Of a DNA stretch of 64,000 bases, positions 60,206 to 64,000 are shown in pieces. How positions within the stretch are numbered: position 1 is the first letter of the stretch; each line of letters starts with the position of its first letter. A program made the translations under genes and the position numbers. The notes beneath the pieces were generated by a model, which worked only from the letters and a program-made list of their open reading frames with translations, had not been told where the DNA came from and searched no databases. Origin of the DNA: Ficedula albicollis (Eukaryota; Chordata; Aves; Passeriformes; Muscicapidae). The stretch covers positions 35,913,194 through 35,977,193 of the forward strand of contig NC_021673.1 in NCBI RefSeq assembly GCF_000247815.1, in the 5' to 3' direction.

Positions 60206-63200
60206 TTTACAGTTATCAGTTCACTCAAGGAAATTGGGTCTGTAGTCAGTGCAGACCTATCCTTGCATTTGTTGCATGTTTTCCTAAACAACAGGAAAAT
60301 AGAGATAATAGAGTGGAAGTCATGTTGCAAACTGAGCAAGCAGCCTGTGTGCTGCTAAAATGATTAAGGAAACTCTTCTGTCAGTCACGGAGATATTGTT
60401 TCTGCTGGAAAACTCTGCTGGAAAGGAGTAGGGCATCAAAAGGGCAGCACTTAAACAAACAAATGATTGTTTCCTTGAGGGAACCCTACTCTTGTTTTTT
60501 TCTGTGTGGTTTTGCAATCCATCTCCTCCAGCAGTGAGGGTGATGTGGAAGGTGACTTTCCTGCCACAGACTCTTCCGACGACCCAGCTGCTGTTGCATC
60601 CAAATAGACCGTGGAGACTGGAGAGCTGATTTTATAGTCTTTTGAAATAGCTGGCCTATTGAAGCAAGGAAGGATCAAGCCTGCTCTCTTTTTTCTTCTG
60701 GGAATGTTGAAGACCCTACAGATAGAGAATTATGTTACACTTTCCAAAGAAAAGGGTTAGTACATGCTATCGCTCCTGGCAAAGGCTCTTGTTCATGAAG
60801 TGGACAGCAGGGATCTCACTGTTAAAGCTTGAAGCAGATATGGTTTCAGTGTGCTTTTGCAATCAAAGTAGCTGAGAATGATATGGTCTCTTGGAACTTT
60901 TATTCACATTCTGTTTACTTGATATCCTTTTTAGTCAGATGTTGAAATCCATTTCCTGCAATGTCTTAAGAAACCCATCTAAGTCTGGAACAGTGGTTTG
61001 GTTTTTTTTTAGTTGGGCAAGGCCTTTGGCTGATCAGTTGGAAGAAGGATGGCGATTTGGAGGACATGCTTAAAGAAGATCTCATCAGTACTGATATCAA
61101 AGGATGTCAGCCAAACCAGTGTTTGCAGGAGGTGTACAGAGATTCTCAATGCCTCTAGGATTAAAAGCATCTTTCCATTAACATTAACCTTTTGTGACAA
61201 AGTAAAACATATTCAATTAACTTTTTCCTTCAAGTCAGAGCTTGCAATTAAAGGTTTGTTCATCCAGGCACAGGATGGACCTTTCCATTATGCACCTGGA
61301 TCCCTGATATTAAGGGCCAGGTCAAACTCAGTACAAACTCATCTGCCATGTGTTGCATTCAAAGCCTAAGAAGGAGAGGCCATATGTCCTGTGCAAATTA
61401 AGTAAGTTTAATTTCCAACAGGTATCTTTCTACTCGTGCCAAGCAAGTATCTTGTGTCTCACCAATTTTTCCATTACTTACTTGCACTTATGTTTAGCAG
61501 GGTAGTAAAGGTTATGGAATTTGCTGTGCACTTTTATTGGTATTGTTCTGCTTTATTTACTAACTTCCTTTGTAATATTTCCTTGAGTGATGGCAAACTA
61601 GTATGAAATTGTCCAAGTCTGGACCTGAACGAAGTGTACCCATTGGTATCTGCCTCAAATCTGATTCAGTGATCAGTAGCACACTGTGTTCTGAAAGCAC
61701 CAACTGTTGAAACTTCATCTTTTAATTTTTAACAGCAGAAACAAGAAAAGGAAATAATTGGCACTCTGTGTATGGCAAAGCTATTAACAATAATTTTCTG
61801 TTTATTATTTTACCTTTTTATTAGGGAAACGAAATATACTATACATTTTGTTTTCCTGAAATTATATAGGCAGTAAAAGTTTGTGAACGAAGGCACACAT
61901 TTTGCACTAATACCACAGCACTTCTATTTCATTTTATGATTTTTTTTATTTCACTTCTGAGAGTACTTCTCCTGAATTCAGGGAACAGTAGGAAACCCAC
62001 CCACTGGCTAATTTAACTTTTAAAATTTGTCTTTCTTCAAGTGAAAAAAAAAGGGAGCCTGCTGACTATTTTATATATCTAATTTCTGTTTCCAAGGTTA
62101 TTCATTCATATCCTGCTGAACTTTGATTTTTTTTTTTTTGGTTTGTTGTTTTTCTTGGGTTTTGTTTGTTTGGTTTATTGCTTGTTTGGTTTAGTTTGTT
62201 ATTGTTTGATTTAGTTTGTTATTTAGTTTGTTTGTTTGTATGGATTTTTTCCTCCATTCATTTAATAATGTATTTCTGATATTAATCTAAACTAGGAAAA
62301 AGGAGCCAAATTAAATATGTGCTTAGAAATTCAATCAACAAATGTGCAAAAAAGATGAACTATATATATAGATGCAGAATCTATTAAAAAAAAGAAGGAC
62401 AAAAGGCTAGCTTTTTTTCTGGTCAAATAAAATAAGACAAAAACCAGACTGGAGGTGGGATTCTATGAAGAATAGCATTCTAAAAAGAAGACATGCAAAC
62501 ATTTAACCCTATTTTTGTATGCTTAGTCTCAATATAGTTTACACAGTGAATCTTGTCTAGGTAAGACAACTTTATATGGCTTATTTGCCCTATTAACTGT
62601 CTTTTAAACTCCCATGTGGAATATTTTTGATGATGTTACAATCCTGTTGGATGGTTATCTGAAAGCATTTCTCCTCATTTAAAAAGTCTAACTCAAAAGT
62701 GCCTGCAATCTTTTATTTTACCTCACAATTATTTTACTGAAATGTTTGGGTTACTTTTTCAGAGCAGAGTTTTCTTTTAGCTATTTTCTTTATACAGTCA
62801 CTGTAGATTCTGCTAATCAGATAATCACAGCTATGGAGTTATAGAGTAAACTTTGAATACAGAAGAGAATAAGGATTGGAGTTTTACATTTAGTAGATAT
62901 CTTTACAACACCCCTTTTCCATTACTGTGCCTTAGTCCATGATTCCAACTCATTTAATTTACCGTAAGAAAAAGAAATTCCTTTGTTCTGCTCCTCTTAC
63001 AGACACATGCATTCAAAAGACTTTGAGCCATCATGTTCCTTCCCATTATTTATGACTCGCAGAAAACATGCTTGTTTAGAAAGTTATGTGACTTAGCCAA
63101 CTAATGCTGTTCAGTGTCCAAAAAACAAGCTGTGGAAACAAAAGAACTTTTATTTAAGAAAGAACTTGTTTGATGGGATATTGTCCTGAATTCCTGGAAA

Positions 63201-64000
63201 ATTCTGATTTTTGGGTCGAATTAAAAATTTTTTAAAAGTTTGCAACTGCATATGGAACAAATGTATGCGAAAATGCACAAGAAATCTACACATGCAGTCA
63301 CCACAACCTGCCTACTGGGCTCCATCTGTACTTGAAATTAAATGAGGAATCAGTGAGCCTGTGTGTAGCACTGTGTGTGCAATAGGTCAGTTACATGTGA
63401 TGTTAATGCATGTTGGGCCGTGCATCCACCTCCTTACAGGAACAGGAGGTTTGTATTTCTGACAGACATGCATTTTAGGGTGGATTGTGGCATGGCTCCT
63501 GCTGAGGTTTTGCTCTTTGCTTTTATTGTGTGTCAGACTGCTGCCTTTTGCACTCCAGGACAGCCTGGAGTGTGTCGCTGGTGCTGCTGCTTTTTCTAAG
63601 CACAGGGGTAAAAGTTGATGTTTTGTTGTTGGTTGAGCATCTGGCCTGGGTCATGAGGCTGAAAAGAATGGTAGTATCTCCTTTTTCCCAACTCTCTGCC
63701 CTCAGTTTGGGTCAAGGTGAGCTTAATAGCAAAGGAGCCTTACAGGAAAGCAGTCTGAAGGCTGCTGTGGAAAGTAAAGAAAGACACTCTGGTATTCAAA
63801 CATGGTTTCAAATGTGGTTTCATGTGTAAATTTTTGCTGTCCACTCCATCTGATGTGCAGAACTTCTCTTGTTCCCCACCCTTCTTTTGAGTCATTTCAG
63901 TTCTTCAGTGTTTTATCAAGCAAGCCTTGTGTGACTACTCAGGTGCAGCAGATGGTAGACCAGCCAGCATTAACAGTTCAAAATCTGTGATTAAGGGGAG
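60206..64000. other. Intronic sequence to the right edge
   Basis: AT-rich unique sequence containing the GTTT-rich tract near 62.1 kb. It looks slowly evolving in places (few simple repeats at 62.5-62.9 kb) but I cannot test conservation. No CREB5 exon seen before the edge. Confidence 0.55.
62126..62239 (+). repeat. T-run and (GTTT)n-rich low-complexity tract
   Basis: A run of T is followed by about 100 bp of GTTT, GGTTTA and GTTTGTTT units. Simple sequence; it might derive from an A-rich tail on the minus strand, but no retroposed body was identified. Confidence 0.85.

Larger units (their letters stand above)
16677..64000 (+). other. CREB5: CREB5 intron (downstream part)
   Basis: All sequence after the donor appears intronic to the right edge, at least 47.3 kb. 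The next expected CREB5 exon starts with a PVPGSL-like segment and is large, Met/Pro/His-rich. I looked for it and for the short alternative first exon known upstream of it in mammals, and found neither. A very long intron here fits the large size of vertebrate CREB5. Embedded elements are listed separately. Confidence 0.8.

Noticed and set aside
16677..64000. Next CREB5 exon or the alternative short first exon preceding it
   Set aside because: I looked for the PVPGSL-type start, the Met/Pro/His-rich frame and a short MFC-type first exon. None is present; they probably lie beyond the right edge.

Overview
This window is vertebrate nuclear DNA, almost certainly avian. The base composition is AT-rich and CpG-poor. 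Long open reading frames are absent apart from chance ones. Two CR1-type LINE 3' fragments are recognisable by the bird-typical ATTCTATG-like 8-bp end repeat and the conserved 3' tail. One long LTR-like element resembles, from memory, an abundant LTR of songbird genomes. I therefore favour a bird, possibly a passerine; the order-level call rests on recall of one repeat family.

The only protein-coding sequence I can support is one 173-bp internal exon on the + strand at 16504-16676. Its translation (NISMHN... to ...STNRQIG) matches the ATF2/CREB5 family and specifically CREB5, a bZIP transcription factor of the CRE-binding/AP-1 class. It has a strong pyrimidine tract and CAG acceptor, and a consensus GTGAGT donor. 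Everything else reads as intron: at least 16.5 kb upstream and at least 47.3 kb downstream. No other CREB5 exon was seen; the zinc-finger and docking exons should lie to the left, and the His-rich and bZIP exons to the right.

Layout: 1-16503, upstream intron, mostly unique, with one small tandem duplication. 16504-16676, the CREB5 exon. 17530-17579, a perfect 22-bp-arm palindrome. 22185-22218, a pair of MARE/AP-1-like motifs. 31205-31290, a CR1 fragment (+). 31.6-35.9 kb, a block with reversed strand composition, near whose right end lie AATAAA and an A-tract. 41.6-42.5 kb, a CpG-retaining, repeat-free segment that is the best candidate for a conserved regulatory element. 51.8-53.0 kb, an LTR-like element with an internal ~49-bp repeat array. 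59933-60205, a CR1 fragment (-). 62.1 kb, a GTTT-rich tract.

No RNA gene, CRISPR array, operon or new multi-gene system is visible. The points worth following up are regulatory and structural: the CpG island-like intronic element, the perfect palindrome, the skew-inverted block ending at a polyadenylation-like site, and the structured LTR.
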